Shown piece by piece: positions 30,911 through 40,621 of a stretch of DNA of 64,000 bases; position 1 is the first letter of the stretch, and the number at the start of each line of letters is the position of its first letter. The position numbers and the translations under genes were made by a program. The notes beneath the pieces were generated by a model that saw only the letters and a program-made list of their open reading frames with translations, ran no database searches and was not told the origin of the DNA. The DNA lies in contig CALDZP010000003.1 in the NCBI GenBank assembly GCA_937944105.1, forward strand, positions 29,480-93,479, given 5' to 3'. The stretch is from an uncultured Ignavibacteria bacterium (GTDB lineage: Bacteria; Bacteroidota; Ignavibacteria; Ch128b).

Positions 30911-33001
30911 TTACTTCAATAGCACCATTTTCTTAGTTGCCTGGAATGATGGTGTTTCCATTCTGTAAAGATAAACACCACTTGAAACCTTCTGCCCACG
31001 ATTATCCTCCCCATTCCAGGTAACTTTATACACACCGGGAGTCAAATTATCATCAACAAGTACTCTAACTAATTTACCGATAGAATTATAAATCGCAATT
31101 CGAACCTTTTCAGTTTTTGGAATAGCGAATTTAATTTCCGTGCTTGGGTTGAAGGGATTAGGATAGTTCTGATTTAATTCAAAAACTGATGGAATATTAT
31201 TATCAACCACTTCAACGCCAGTAAGTATTGCAATTGATTTTCTTAAAACATCAATTGTAAATTTTGTGTTATGTAATCCATAGCTATGATCGCCATAAAT
31301 CATTCGATAGTTGAAATAGGCTTTTCGCATATTTAAATTGTTGGCATCTCTGATCATTTGCCAGTTAATCGAATCTAATCCAACGGGTGGTAATGCCATT
31401 GCCAAATTTTTCATTAAACCTTTTACTTCATTTCTTACGCTTTCAATAGTACCATCACCATCAAAATCTGCCGCAGCGATAAAATCATCAAAGCTTTGAA
31501 TTTGTGGTCCATGGCAACCCTGGCAGGCTTTAACGTGCTCATAACCAGTTTCAGGATCGGTCAGACGCATTGAGTGTCCACCAATTTTATCACGAGTTAC
31601 AGTACCTGTATCTGTTGTTGCATACATATGGCAACCAACGCAACCATCCTGAACTACATATTTATGGTTTGAGCTAATAAAACCAGTTCCGAAATCTGCA
31701 GCATTCTTACCAAGGAAAACATCCCCTTGAGTTGAATAATGTGGACCCCAGTGTGCTGAAGTTACTTGAGTTTGTGAGAATGATTGTGCTTCTCTTCTTC
31801 CGATATGGCAACCCATACAGAGTTTACCTTTCCCACCCAGAGTAATTTGTTCACCAGTTGCAAGTGTATCAGAGCCAACTGGAATGATTCTTAAATCATA
31901 TGGTTGATTATTCCCATGAGGATCATGGCAAGTTGGGCATCCAATATGAGTTAGTTGAGCTTGTATCATGCCTTTTGTATCAGTCTTTAATCCTTTTGTG
32001 AAATTGATAAAACCTCGACCATCATGGCAACGAATGCAATTATTAAGTGAATTGCTCATATAATCAGGTCCAGAACTTTGAGCAAATGAGACTGTCCACA
32101 CTGGGTTAGAATGACCAGAATTTTCCCATTGAGCATAACGATTATATCTCCAGGGTTCATCATGGCATTGACCGCAAACACCAGATTTATATGAAATAGA
32201 GGTTTTTTCCTTGCTTCCTCCCATCGTATGTTCACTACCAGCGCCATGACAATTCTCACAACCAATTGTTGCAAATTGAACAAGTGATGGGTATCTTGTT
32301 TTTAATGAATCCCAATTACCTGGTTTTGCTGGCGCATAATTAGTCCAGCTCCAACCAAGTTGAGCAGCAACATCATCAAAACCGTTGTTGTTTGCAGCTA
32401 AATCGTGGTTATATCCAACTGTATGACACTTAAAACAATTACTTGAATAATAGACAGGATTACCATCGATACCTTTCTTAAATCTAGTTGCGTGTCCTGA
32501 TTCTTTCCATTTATTGAAAATATCAACAAATTTTGGCATCGCTGAATGGCATGACATACAATTTGGATATGTAGCCGCAACTCCATCAAAATTACCAACA
32601 CCAACATATTTTGCTGCATATATGGTTATTGTAGTGTCATCTGTTCCAGAAGCTGTGGTAATTGTCAATTTAACATTATAAGCACCAGTTTTGTCAGCTA
32701 GAAAATATGCCCAGCTATTATCTGAATATGGATATGTGAAAGCAGCTACTGAACCAACTGGTTTGGAGGTAAATTCCCAAACCGCATTTGTTATTGGTTC
32801 AGCGTTCCCAATATTTTGAGCAGAAAGATAAACATAAGTCTCAGCTCCAACTACCGGTAATCCACTTGATACCGATTGTGTTGGGAAACCCAATTTATGT
32901 AATCTTTCCGGTGTAATTGGTTCTATTATGATGTTTGCCCTTTGGGCAAAGCCCATAACAACCAAACAAAACAATGTTAATAATGTATATATCCTTTTCA
33001 T
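30911..33001 (-). CDS. Nine-CxxCH multiheme cytochrome c with C-terminal T9SS sorting domain
   Basis: CMSCH, CFKCH, CENCH, CGQCH, CIRCH, CPTCH, CMGCH, CVGCH, CQGCH; C-terminal 'NQNYPNPFNPSTEIKFAIP...GVYLYRMETPSFQATKKMVLLK'; start placed at MKRIYTLLTLFCL. Confidence 0.93.
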   Translation of the reverse strand: MKRIYTLLTLFCLVVMGFAQRANIIIEPITPERLHKLGFPTQSVSSGLPVVGAETYVYLSAQNIGNAEPITNAVWEFTSKPVGSVAAFTYPYSDNSWAYFLADKTGAYNVKLTITTASGTDDTTITIYAAKYVGVGNFDGVAATYPNCMSCHSAMPKFVDIFNKWKESGHATRFKKGIDGNPVYYSSNCFKCHTVGYNHDLAANNNGFDDVAAQLGWSWTNYAPAKPGNWDSLKTRYPSLVQFATIGCENCHGAGSEHTMGGSKEKTSISYKSGVCGQCHDEPWRYNRYAQWENSGHSNPVWTVSFAQSSGPDYMSNSLNNCIRCHDGRGFINFTKGLKTDTKGMIQAQLTHIGCPTCHDPHGNNQPYDLRIIPVGSDTLATGEQITLGGKGKLCMGCHIGRREAQSFSQTQVTSAHWGPHYSTQGDVFLGKNAADFGTGFISSNHKYVVQDGCVGCHMYATTDTGTVTRDKIGGHSMRLTDPETGYEHVKACQGCHGPQIQSFDDFIAAADFDGDGTIESVRNEVKGLMKNLAMALPPVGLDSINWQMIRDANNLNMRKAYFNYRMIYGDHSYGLHNTKFTIDVLRKSIAILTGVEVVDNNIPSVFELNQNYPNPFNPSTEIKFAIPKTEKVRIAIYNSIGKLVRVLVDDNLTPGVYKVTWNGEDNRGQKVSSGVYLYRMETPSFQATKKMVLLK

Positions 33002-33617
33002 AGTTCTCTCCCGTTTTTTTATTTTTATATCCAAAATTCATTCCAAGTATCAATTTTTGAAAGGCAATTAATATTATTCTTTTTTCACTGCTTGCATTAA
33101 TATCTTCTATCATATTTGAAAAAAAGTAGAGTTCCATTTATCAAAATTGAATTTATTGATTTTAATTTTTTATCTACACTTACTAAAGAATTGAAATAAA
33201 TTTTATATTTATAAATGCTAACTTTTTACAAGTCAAACTCTAAAATTATTTTATAGTTTTCTTGTATGGGGAAAATTTTTTATAAAAAGTTCAGCGGTTT
33301 TTTGAATTAGTTCCGCAAGTAAATTCTTAAAAAAGTAAATTCTAAAAATTATTTGAGAATTCTCACTTTAATAAATCTATCTTAAATAAATTTATCCTGA
33401 TAATTTTTTTTGTTAAATCTTTCTTAAACAAAAGAACAAATCCTAAAATTTATCGCATCTCCTGATTAAAACTTTTTTCAAAAACAATTAATACTAACCA
33501 ATGAAATAATACGATATTCAAAATTTCAAATTTTATCATACATTTGTGGATGAAATTCTTATTTTATGATATTCAAATAAAAAATTTTCAATTATAATGT
33601 AAATCATAGATATAGAT

Positions 33618-34385
33618 ATGGCTAAGAAATATAAAATATTAGTTTCAAACGACGATGGAATTTATTCCGAAGGAATTATTGCTCTTCGAGAAGCAATGTC
33701 TGAACTGGGAGAAGTTTATGTATATGCGCCTCATAAACAGCAAAGTGCTGTTGGGCATGCAATTACTACTCATTTACCTTTAAGAGTAAATCCTTATTAT
33801 ATGAATGGAGATTTCTTTGGTTACGCAGTTACTGGTACACCGGCAGATTGTGTTAAGCTGGCTGTCACAACCCACATGAAAGAGAAACCAGATCTAATTG
33901 TCTCCGGAATTAATCACGGTTCAAATGCCGCAATTAATGTAATTTATAGTGGTACTGTATCTGCAGCTACCGAAGGAACAATCCTTGGGATTCCATCCAT
34001 AGCTTTTAGTTTAACCACATATGTTGATTTTGATTTTACCTATTCTAAAAAAGTTGCAAAGATAATCGCTTCTGCTGTGTTGAAGAATGGTATTCCACCG
34101 GGAGTACTGTTAAATGTAAATATACCACCAGTACCTGAAGAACAAATTAAAGGGATTAAGGTTACAAAGCAGGGTAAATCAAGATGGAATGATTATTTTG
34201 AGAAAAGGGTTGACCCTCAAAATAGAGAATATTATTGGTTAACAGGTCAAATGAATAATATTGAAGATGATGAAGATTCAGATATTAAAGCAATTCAGCA
34301 AAATTATGTTTCTGTGACGCCGATTCAATTCGATCTCACAGCTTATGAGTTTCTTGAAACTCTTAAAAAGTGGGAATTCAAATAA
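33618..34385 (+). CDS. surE: 5'/3'-nucleotidase SurE
   Basis: 'ILVSNDDGIYSEGIIALREAM', 'APHKQQSAVGHAIT', 'VSGINHGSNAAINVIYSGTVSAATEG'. Confidence 0.96.
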   Translation: MAKKYKILVSNDDGIYSEGIIALREAMSELGEVYVYAPHKQQSAVGHAITTHLPLRVNPYYMNGDFFGYAVTGTPADCVKLAVTTHMKEKPDLIVSGINHGSNAAINVIYSGTVSAATEGTILGIPSIAFSLTTYVDFDFTYSKKVAKIIASAVLKNGIPPGVLLNVNIPPVPEEQIKGIKVTKQGKSRWNDYFEKRVDPQNREYYWLTGQMNNIEDDEDSDIKAIQQNYVSVTPIQFDLTAYEFLETLKKWEFK

Positions 34386-34405
34386 AATCTTTATATATAA
34401 TCACT

Positions 34406-36544
34406 ATGAATTTTAAATTAATTTTTTCATACCCCGAATTACTTTTACTTTCAATAATTCTGTTAATTCTCATTGGTACGTATATTTACTATAGAAAAAC
34501 TACTCCTGATTTAAATAGAGCTGATAAAATCTTATTAGCTCTCTTTCGTTTGATTGTTTTAATTGTATTAATTTTCTCTACTGGTGAGCTTGCTATTGAA
34601 TCTATTTCTACAAATTTAGAATATCCTGTAACAGCGATTTTAGTTGATGATTCAAAAAGTATGTCTATCGAAAAAGATGAAATACAGGATAAAATGAGAA
34701 AAATTATTAATAAACTGGCTAAATCCAAATATAAATTTGAATTAATAAAATTTAACAGTAAATCATCATTTGTTAATCCAGATTCTCTTGAACAAATAAA
34801 TTTTAATGGTCACTTAACTAATATCTCTTCACCAATAAACGAAATCATAAAAAATAAAAATGAAAAAAATTATCAAAATGTAATTTTAATTACTGATGGA
34901 ATTTATAATTCAGGAGAAAACCCGATCTATTTATCTGAAAAATCAGAGAATCCTTTTTTTATTATTGGAGTTGGTGACCCGAAGCCTAAAATAGATATCT
35001 CAATAAATGATATTCTTACAAATGATTTTGTTTATGCACAAAATCAAACTCCAATTAGAGTTAGCATAAAATCGAATGGTTTTGAAAATCAACAAACAAC
35101 CATTTCTCTTTTCGAAGATAATAAGCTTTTAGATAAACGAAATTTTCAATTGCAAGGCAATTATCAAGAGATAGAATTCTTCTATACACCACAACATGAA
35201 GGTGATAAAAAATTAAGTTTTTCAATTGCCCCACTTAAAGGTGAATATACAGAGAAAAATAATTTTGCCAGTAAATACATAAAGGTACTGAGCAACAAAA
35301 TTAGAGTTCTTACAGTAGCTGGTAAACCTTCATATGATTTAAGCTTTATTAATCAATCAATCAAATCAAATAAAGATTTCCAATTAGAAACATTAATTGA
35401 AAAACCCAATGGTGAGTTTTATCCTCTTTTTAATAACGAAAGATTTATTGATTCGGCTGATATAATTTTATTTATTGGATTCCCTGCATCAATAAATTCT
35501 GAAAGACTGATAAAAAAAATCTACAATAAAATAGAAAAAGATAATACACCACTTTTCATTTTAATTAATCCAGATACAGATTTTAATCGATTGAGTCTTT
35601 TTAAGTCCTATTTACCTTTTGATTGGCGATCGGCATTTGGTACAGCCTCACAAGTTCTAATTGATGTACCGGAAGACAAAAGTAAAAACGAGATTATCAA
35701 TCTCGGACAAGATAACTCTGCCAATTTATGGAATAATTTCCCACCAATTTATCGAGTTGATAGAGATTTTTTAAGTAAACCCGAATCTGAAATTTTAGCA
35801 TTTTATAAAATTGGTAATACAAGAATTAATCAACCTTTAATTCTTTCCAGAAATTTGAATAAACACAGAAGCATAGCTTTCATTGGATTTAATATATGGC
35901 GACTAAAACTTCTCAACGCTATGAGGGAAGAAGAATCAATTTATTTTGATCGATTTATTAATAATTCAATTAAATGGTTAACGACAAAGAAAATAGAGAA
36001 AAATTTGATTGTAAAACCCCTCAAAAAAATTTTTGATATAAACGAAAAAATAACTTTTACAGCGCAGTTTTATGATGACTCTAATCAACCTGTTGAAAAT
36101 GAACAAATAACTTTAGACATTTATGAAAAAGGAAAAAAGATTATCTCAACACTATTCAAGCCACTTGGTAACGGAATTTATACAGCAGAATTAGAAAATC
36201 TTCAGAACAATGATTATCAATATCTTGCAACAGCTTTACTTTCAGGTAAAAAGTTTCAAGACGAAGGAAAATTTACAGTAACAGAAAGTGAAATTGAATT
36301 TAGAGATTTAACTTTAAGAGAAGATTTATTAAAAAGAATGGCTATGGTTACAAAGGGCTCTTATGTTCATATATCACAATCCGATGAATTTATAAATAAT
36401 CTCCAGAATTATCTCAACAAAAAACCTAAGGAAAAAGAAATCAGCAATGTTTTTTACGCCTGGAATTCGATTTACACATTAATTTTAATCATTTTATTTC
36501 TCTCATTTGAATGGTTTTTGAGAAAGAGATGGGGATTAATGTAA
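34406..36544 (+). CDS. Membrane protein with vWA-like domain
   Basis: N- and C-terminal TM segments, MIDAS-like 'AILVDDSKSMSIE', 'VILITDGIYNSGENP'; start placed at MNFKLIF. Confidence 0.7.
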   Translation: MNFKLIFSYPELLLLSIILLILIGTYIYYRKTTPDLNRADKILLALFRLIVLIVLIFSTGELAIESISTNLEYPVTAILVDDSKSMSIEKDEIQDKMRKIINKLAKSKYKFELIKFNSKSSFVNPDSLEQINFNGHLTNISSPINEIIKNKNEKNYQNVILITDGIYNSGENPIYLSEKSENPFFIIGVGDPKPKIDISINDILTNDFVYAQNQTPIRVSIKSNGFENQQTTISLFEDNKLLDKRNFQLQGNYQEIEFFYTPQHEGDKKLSFSIAPLKGEYTEKNNFASKYIKVLSNKIRVLTVAGKPSYDLSFINQSIKSNKDFQLETLIEKPNGEFYPLFNNERFIDSADIILFIGFPASINSERLIKKIYNKIEKDNTPLFILINPDTDFNRLSLFKSYLPFDWRSAFGTASQVLIDVPEDKSKNEIINLGQDNSANLWNNFPPIYRVDRDFLSKPESEILAFYKIGNTRINQPLILSRNLNKHRSIAFIGFNIWRLKLLNAMREEESIYFDRFINNSIKWLTTKKIEKNLIVKPLKKIFDINEKITFTAQFYDDSNQPVENEQITLDIYEKGKKIISTLFKPLGNGIYTAELENLQNNDYQYLATALLSGKKFQDEGKFTVTESEIEFRDLTLREDLLKRMAMVTKGSYVHISQSDEFINNLQNYLNKKPKEKEISNVFYAWNSIYTLILIILFLSFEWFLRKRWGLM

Positions 36545-37257
36545 ATTTTAAAAATTTCATTCTGGATTTTTTTGATTTCTTCTTTCCGAATTTTTGTCTC
36601 CTCTGCAACAAAAAAATTACAAGAAGTACTTTTTCTCTGTGTTTAGATTGTTTGGGCAAACTTGAACTTTCAAATAAAAAAGATATTAGTGAATTTTATA
36701 ATCATAACTTTGTTCAATCTAAATTGATTACAAATTTTTACTCTAAATTTGAATTTGTAAAAGATGGCTTTTTCCAGAAAATAATTCATCAGTTAAAGTA
36801 TAATGGGAAATCACATATTGGGATATTGTTAGGCAGAGAACTTGGAAAAGACCTTTCTAAACAAAGCTGGTTTGAAGAAATTGATATAATGATACCTGTA
36901 CCAATTCATAGAATTAAAAAATTTATCAGGGGTTATAATCAATCATTATTAATTGTAAAAGGAATTAATCAAATAACTAAAAAATCCTATGATGATAATA
37001 TAATTAAAAGAATAAAAAACACAGAGACACAAACTCATCTTCATCTACATGAGAGAATAGAAAATGTTAAGGATGCTTTTAAAGTTATAAATAAAGGTAA
37101 GGTTCTAAACAAAAAAATTTTAATTGTTGATGATGTCTGTACAACTGGTTCTACAGTCTCTGAAATAGCAAGAACACTGCTTGATGCTGGCGCCAAAGAA
37201 CTTAATCTTGCCACTCTCGCTTTTGTCAAAGAAAAAGATTTTGATATTAAAGTATAA
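36529..37257 (+). CDS. comF: ComF family phosphoribosyltransferase-like protein
   Basis: 'LCLLCNKKITRSTFSLCLDCL' zinc motif, 'PVPIHRIKKFIRGYNQS', PRPP loop 'ILIVDDVCTTGSTVSE'; start placed at MGINVNF. Confidence 0.92.
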   Translation: MGINVNFKNFILDFFDFFFPNFCLLCNKKITRSTFSLCLDCLGKLELSNKKDISEFYNHNFVQSKLITNFYSKFEFVKDGFFQKIIHQLKYNGKSHIGILLGRELGKDLSKQSWFEEIDIMIPVPIHRIKKFIRGYNQSLLIVKGINQITKKSYDDNIIKRIKNTETQTHLHLHERIENVKDAFKVINKGKVLNKKILIVDDVCTTGSTVSEIARTLLDAGAKELNLATLAFVKEKDFDIKV

Positions 37258-37318
37258 ATTTAATCTTTCACCTGTGTAGATATTAAACTCAAGTAGATTA
37301 TTTAATTCAGTCTCCCGA

Positions 37319-38752
37319 TCATTTTAATTCGTAACGTAAAACAAAATTATGATTCACGGGATTATATTCTGTATATCTGCTCCTTGGTAAGTATGTTAAA
37401 TTCGGATAAAAATCTTTAACCTTTGTTGAATAATTAAAAACATAATTTAAAACAAAACTATATTTTCTGAATTCAAATCCTGCAGTCATAAACGAATTAC
37501 TAATTGATTTATATGGATCGATATTAATATTTCTATGCCAATCCATCTCCTGAATTAATCTACTTTTTGACTTATAAAACTTCACCCCTGTTTGAAGTTT
37601 AAGTTCATCAATAACCCGGAATTCCATTCCAAAACCAAAATTCCAGTTCTTAAAATATAGTTCATTTCCCGTAATATATGGATCCCAACTACCTGGTGTT
37701 CCTTCAACAAATTGAACATTTTCTTTACCAGGTTCATAATTAAACTCTGTAATAAATATGACATCCCCGAAGCGATAATTTGTACCAATACCTAATCTGT
37801 AATTTGTTGCATAACCATTCTGTGGTCTAGTATATTCATTAACATCTTTATGTATTTCATTTGTTTCAATATTTCTTCTATCAAAAGCTATTCTTGAATA
37901 TAAATCTAAATCTCGAAACAATTTATATTTAATGTCAAGATTCAGAACTTTCCCTTTATAATCGCTAAAATATTCCTTGCCCCTTTTTGAACTTCCAAAT
38001 TCATAAAAACTTCCGCTATTATATTTCAAAACATAGCCACTATATGACAAATAAATTTTTAAGTTATCTTTTATAAAATAACTTGCCCCAAATGTAAATT
38101 CTGATGGATTAAAAATATCTAAATATTGATCGTAATTTTTATTATCCTTCCAATTTCTCTTATAATTATGATTTGAATAAGACATACCAATATTAAATCT
38201 CTTACTCAAATTGAGACCAATAGCAATTTTAAAGTAATCTATTTTTCCTTTTGAATCTGCAAACTTAAAACCATTAAAAGTGCTTGAATAATAAAATGTA
38301 TCTTGAAATTTATTTGGATTATTTCCTGAACAGTAAATCAATCCAAGGTTTATAATATCCAGATTAATAGCAATGCCAACGGGATAAAAATTTTTATAAT
38401 CTTTATCTTCAAAATTTTCGAACATTACATTGCCCATATTATAATTAACCAGTTCTTTTAATGAATAATTATAAACCTCCTCAATTCTTGAATATGAAAA
38501 CCAGGCTGAAGCTTTAAATTCAAGAGGTCCTTTTCCTGGATGAACAAACAAATCTCTGAATGAATTTTCATAAGCAAATTCTGATAAACCAAGCGCCTGA
38601 TTTGAAAAAGCAAAAAAATCTCTTGGAACCATAGAGGGTAATGGATAATTAATTACCAATGAATTTTGAGAGTACGAATTATTTGAAAGCCCAAGTGACA
38701 GAAGTAAAATAAAAGTAAATAATTTAAAGAAGGGTAATTTATCAGGGCTCAT
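37319..38752 (-). CDS. Outer-membrane beta-barrel protein
   Basis: Signal peptide plus repeated amphipathic beta strands, terminal 'NHNFVLRYELK'. Confidence 0.6.
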   Translation of the reverse strand: MSPDKLPFFKLFTFILLLSLGLSNNSYSQNSLVINYPLPSMVPRDFFAFSNQALGLSEFAYENSFRDLFVHPGKGPLEFKASAWFSYSRIEEVYNYSLKELVNYNMGNVMFENFEDKDYKNFYPVGIAINLDIINLGLIYCSGNNPNKFQDTFYYSSTFNGFKFADSKGKIDYFKIAIGLNLSKRFNIGMSYSNHNYKRNWKDNKNYDQYLDIFNPSEFTFGASYFIKDNLKIYLSYSGYVLKYNSGSFYEFGSSKRGKEYFSDYKGKVLNLDIKYKLFRDLDLYSRIAFDRRNIETNEIHKDVNEYTRPQNGYATNYRLGIGTNYRFGDVIFITEFNYEPGKENVQFVEGTPGSWDPYITGNELYFKNWNFGFGMEFRVIDELKLQTGVKFYKSKSRLIQEMDWHRNINIDPYKSISNSFMTAGFEFRKYSFVLNYVFNYSTKVKDFYPNLTYLPRSRYTEYNPVNHNFVLRYELK

Positions 38753-38860
38753 TTAAAACTCCATGATTGGCTAAACAATTATAGTAAAATTTTCATAAAT
38801 ATTTCTATAATAATCTAAAAAATGCTGACAACTAATTTTCTTACTCACATATTAAATTGA

Positions 38861-40384
38861 TTATTCAAGTGAACCGATTTCTTTTTCTACTTCTTCCAGA
38901 ATTTCACAAGATTTAACAAGTTCTTTCATTTTATTATGGTCAGGATAAAGCGGTCGATCCTCTTCAAGATGAGGAATGTATTTTCTAATAACTTCTCTTG
39001 CTTTTTCAACCCCATGCCCATGCTTGAAATTTCTAAAATCCAAAGCTTGTGCAGCAGCCATAAATTCAATACCAAGAACACCGTAAGCATTTTCAAGTAT
39101 CTGAGCATTTTTCCAGGCCGTATTCATTCCCATAGAAACAAAATCTTCCTGATCAGCAGCAGCAGGAATAGATTGAATTGATGCTGGAGTGGAAAGTATC
39201 CTTTGTTCAACAATTAAAGTATCAGCTGTATATTGACTTAACATATAGCCCGAAAACATTCCCGCTCCTTTTGTCAAGAATGGTGGAAGTCCAATACTTA
39301 ATGCTGGATTTAAAAGACGATTTAATCTTCGTTCCGATAACACACTAACCATAGTAACAGCAGCACCTACATTATCCATTGGAAGGGAGATAGGAGTCCC
39401 CTGAAAATTAGCACCAGTGAGAGTTACTTTAGCATCAGTCAGAAATATAGGATTATCACCAACTCCATTGAGTTCGATTTCAACTTGTTCCCATGCCCAT
39501 CTAACTGCATCATGAGCAGCTCCAATAACCTGTGGAGTTGAACGCATTGAATATGCATCCTGAACTTTAACTTTTAATTTTCCAGTTTGTAAATCACTCC
39601 CTTCAATACATTTCATTATTGCTTTTGCGCTTCTTACAGCACCGGGGAATCCTCTCAATTGATGAAGACGCACATCGTAAGGTTTAAGATTTGCATATAA
39701 AGCTTCAAGCGTCATTGCTGCAGCTATTTCTGCCTGTTTTAACCATCTATTGATATCATATAATTGTAATGCACTAATCGCAGTAATAAAGTTTGAACCA
39801 TTTATTGTTGCCAGTCCATCTCGTGCTTGTAGCCCTGGAATTTTAATCCCTGCTTTTTCAAATGCAACTTTACCAGGCAGTCTTTCACCATTATAAAATG
39901 CTTCTCCTTCTCCCATCAGTAATAAAGCAATTTGTGACATCGGAGCAAGATCTCCACATGCACCAACTGAGCCCTTTCTACAAACAACTGGAGTAACTCC
40001 TTTGTTCAACATTTCTACTAAAGTTAAAGTAATCTCCGGTCTACATCCAGAATATCCTTTCGCATGAACATTAATGCGACTTGCCATTGCACCTCTAACA
40101 AACTCAATTGGCATTGGATCACCAATACCAGCAGCATGATTATATATTAGATATTTTTGAAATTGTTGAACTTGTTCATCTGACAAAACAACTTCAGAAA
40201 ATTCTCCTATTCCTGTATTAATTCCATACATAATTTCTCGTGCTTTAATTTTTTCTTCAAGCATCGCACGGCATGCTTTAATTTTTTCTAATGACTCTGA
40301 AGATAATTCAACTTTTTCACCGTAACGTGCAATTTGCACAAGCTTTTCTATCGTCAAATTATTTCCATCCAGAGTAATTGCCAT
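38861..40384 (-). CDS. hutH: Aromatic amino acid / histidine ammonia-lyase family protein
   Basis: 'YGINTGIGEFSEVVL', 'NHAAGIGDP', 'KGSVGACGDLAPMSQIALLLMGEGEAFYNG', 'QDAYSMRSTPQVIGA'; substrate not determined. Confidence 0.88.
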   Translation of the reverse strand: MAITLDGNNLTIEKLVQIARYGEKVELSSESLEKIKACRAMLEEKIKAREIMYGINTGIGEFSEVVLSDEQVQQFQKYLIYNHAAGIGDPMPIEFVRGAMASRINVHAKGYSGCRPEITLTLVEMLNKGVTPVVCRKGSVGACGDLAPMSQIALLLMGEGEAFYNGERLPGKVAFEKAGIKIPGLQARDGLATINGSNFITAISALQLYDINRWLKQAEIAAAMTLEALYANLKPYDVRLHQLRGFPGAVRSAKAIMKCIEGSDLQTGKLKVKVQDAYSMRSTPQVIGAAHDAVRWAWEQVEIELNGVGDNPIFLTDAKVTLTGANFQGTPISLPMDNVGAAVTMVSVLSERRLNRLLNPALSIGLPPFLTKGAGMFSGYMLSQYTADTLIVEQRILSTPASIQSIPAAADQEDFVSMGMNTAWKNAQILENAYGVLGIEFMAAAQALDFRNFKHGHGVEKAREVIRKYIPHLEEDRPLYPDHNKMKELVKSCEILEEVEKEIGSLE

Positions 40385-40621
40385 AAAGTCTCCTTTGGGT
40401 TATTGTTTTTATACAAAAATAAGAAGAATTAAAATGAGTGAAGTTGATTTTTTTATGATTACTTTGTTAGATATAATAAGTTCTAGCAAGTAGAAGATTA
40501 GAAGAAAGTTAAAAAAATTGATTTTAATTTTATCCGACTTAATTAAAAATTTTTGAGTCTAATCCACCAATAAATTAAATTTCATCATCCAGCACAAAAC
40601 TCCCTGTTAGTTTTTACAGTT

